This document shows positions 54,001-57,000 of a DNA stretch of 64,000 bases, piece after piece. The notes beneath the pieces are model-generated. The model saw only the letters and a program-made list of their open reading frames with translations, was not told the DNA's origin and made no database searches. The position numbers were made by a program, and so were the translations under genes. Origin of the DNA: Chimonanthus salicifolius (lineage: Eukaryota > Streptophyta > Magnoliopsida > Laurales > Calycanthaceae); the NCBI GenBank assembly GCA_013350335.1, contig CM023534.1, forward strand, positions 992,001-1,056,000, written 5' to 3'. The stretch's first letter is position 1. Each line of letters opens with the position of its first letter.

Positions 54001-57000
54001 AGCTTACCAGACTAATCCTTCAGGCATGTGCACACCTCCTTATAAACTTTCTCCCTCTTATTATCAAAGGTGGGGATCTCTTTTTCATGGAAGGTGGCAG
54101 ACTTTACGGAAGAGATGCTGGACCTCATTGCTAATGCAGTTGTGTCCTCCACGCTCCACGTGATGTGAATGGGATGGTGGATTCGTTGGCAGAGAGGGAG
54201 GGTGGGGGGGGGGGGGTGGGGGGCGGCTGGGGTGGGTCCCTAGAGCTCTACCTTTTGTAGATGATCTTGAATATTGTCTACGGTAGAAAGGCGTTTTTAT
54301 TTTCTTTGTTGTATCTGTACTCTCCAGCAAGGTGTGTTCTTTCCTTTTGTATCAATTTTGGCCTAAGTGGACTTTTTGGTTGTATATCCTGTTTTCCTTT
54401 TTGGAATAAAATTATCATCATTCAAAATAAAAGAAATAAAGGCATGGTTTACATGGTTTATATTTGACATAAGGTCAAATACTAGATCGTATGGTTGTTC
54501 ATGCAAATGTATTTTTTGAGCCATTGCCCATCCACAAGCACCCATAAATTTTAATCATCTGGAATACTGTTACAGGAAAAAAATGATATGAAATGGTAAA
54601 TTGACACCTCCCTTTGTGCAAAGTAACTACTTGAGATCTCATCAGTCTAGATTACACAGTCCATAAACAAGAAAAGGTAAAGAAAATTCCTTCATTTAAT
54701 GTTTGAATTCAAGAAGAATCATTTCAATCAAAGTTGACCTAAACCCTTAAAGTTAGGATTAGTAACTCTTTTTAATAGTATGACTCATTAGTTATCTGTA
54801 GCATCCTACACCTAAAATACTTCATAACTATGTTTTTATCTTTCCTTTTGAGATGAAAATATGTTTTCCATATCTTTGGATCTGTTCTCTTTACAATATT
54901 TTTCATATTTACATAGAACAGCACTTAATTCACTGAGTTGATTAAAAGCTAACTTAATTCAATGAGTTCATTTCCAAATTTTTAAGCCAACTCCACTTCT
55001 AAGCATGCAAGTCAAATCTGAGAAAGTGAGAAGTCGCAGGTCAAAAAGTTATAAATGTAGTCTCACAATTTAAAAAAAGTTTAACATTAATCTCAACTGC
55101 CTTTAGCCATAACATAGATAAAATAACAATTTGAATGGTATTGCCAAAAGAGGACAAAGACAAAAATATTCACGCCCACAGTTTAAAGAGCCAGTGGTCA
55201 AAAGGGTTTTTTGAAAGGTGCCAGTGGTCAAAAGGTTAATGATGACAAAAGTAACCTCTGCTTATTATTGCCAGATTAACAGCAGCCCAATTTTAGTTGA
55301 TGGTGAATTTCTCCTCAAGGTTCTTTTTTATAAAAAATAATACAAATATAAAATAATATGCATGTCCTATGTGTGAGTGTGTGCCTGCAGATGTGAGTTT
55401 ATAGTAAAGTGAGATTAATTCCAGTCCAAATACCACAAAGGGCAGACAAAACCCTCCTGATATCAACTAGATATTTATTGTTTCTAGTTTTTGCTTGTCA
55501 TTGTTATGGCCTCTCAGAGGTAGCTTAGTAATTAGACTATGAGATGAGGTTAGTCTACCTTGGGTGCTTAAGATCAGGAACATTGCTTACAATGTGATAC
55601 CAAGTTGTTTTGAATTTTAATTGATGCACTTCTATACTCCCTAAACAACTAAAATTACATTTCATATATTTGCTCTTTGCTCTACAAATTGTCCAGCCAT
55701 TCATCTCCATAATTTTCATTTCTCATTCAATTGATTTCTTGTTTCCCTGATTAATATTATCTTCTACAAATAGCATACACCACAACAATGGATCCCATAT
55801 ATACTTTCATTTCTCATTCAATTGATTTCTTGTTTCACTGATTAATATTATCTTCTACAAATAGCATACACCACAACAATGGATCCCATATATACACTAG
55901 TAGGCAGACTATAACTAAGACACATAAATATGGACTAAAAGTTAATCCTTAATGAAGGCCAACTCTTACTGGGAACTTCTGTGTTACCCCTAATACCATC
56001 CTTACACTAGTTGTGGCTTCTTCATGCAGTTCCTATGTAACCTCAAGCTACTAATTAGAAATACATTTCTTTTTCAAAGTATGCCATATTAAATGCCTTG
56101 GCATCCTACCTTAGGCCTTTCTAAAACTATAAAACTCATATATAAATTTTTCATTTTATCCCTAAAATTATCCATAAGTTGCTTCAAAACAAATATTTAA
56201 TGTTGCTTTCATTGTAGGCCTACTTGGCATAAAACCATATTGATTCTTAGAGACGCTTAATTCTTTTCATACCCTCTACTCTAGCATTCTCTTCCACAGT
56301 TTCATAATATAGTTTAAAAGTTTAATACCTCTATAATTGGCAAAATTCTAAATTACTCATTTATTCTTATTAAATGGGGATGTACTTCTAAGCCATTCTT
56401 CAAGCATCTTTGTCGAATCCAATATTTGGTTAAGCAACCTAGTAAACCATCTAATCCCATTTTCACAAAATAAGATCCCCAGTTCTATAGGGATATCATC
56501 CAATCCTAAAGCTATGCTTTCATTCATCATATTCAAAGTCGATTTTACTTCTGTTTCCAATATTTTTGTTTATCAACCCTTAATTTTCTTCTGTTTTAAA
56601 TGCAATAACAAATAATATATATGAGACAAATTTCTTCCATTAACCAATAATAGCCTACGACATGTAAGCCTTTAGTCAAAGCAAAAAATAGATAGGACCC
56701 AAATCTCCAGTTCACTGCCTGTGGGTAAAGTTGGATAGACACATAATCCAAGCAGGTAGAAGATTTTGCCAAAGTGGAAGGTTACTAATCATTCTGCAAT
56801 GAATTTGGGCTTGTGCAGTTAAGGTCACAGGGTATGGGATGCTGCTGCTCACCAAAAATCTCATGAAACCAATTCCTATTTGTGATACATTTAAATGAAG
56901 CCTGAGCCAGTCACTGAAATTTATTTTTATGCATTTTTTCCTTTTTAGTTTGGAGTGATCAGTTAATGACAATGTGGATATCAAACAGACATCCAGGAGT

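Larger units (their letters stand above)
52150..54450 (+). mobile_element. L1-type LINE 3' part (thumb, zf-RVT, RNase H, tail)
   Basis: Plus fragments in order: [40 protein letters not shown] (52338-52535); after a [18 protein letters not shown]; zf-[19 protein letters not shown]; then the RNase H domain [20 protein letters not shown] and [20 protein letters not shown] (53624-53968). The 3' tail ends near 54440 in an A-rich stretch after TCATCATTCAAAATAAAAG. Several frameshifts. It lies in intron 1. Confidence 0.8.
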
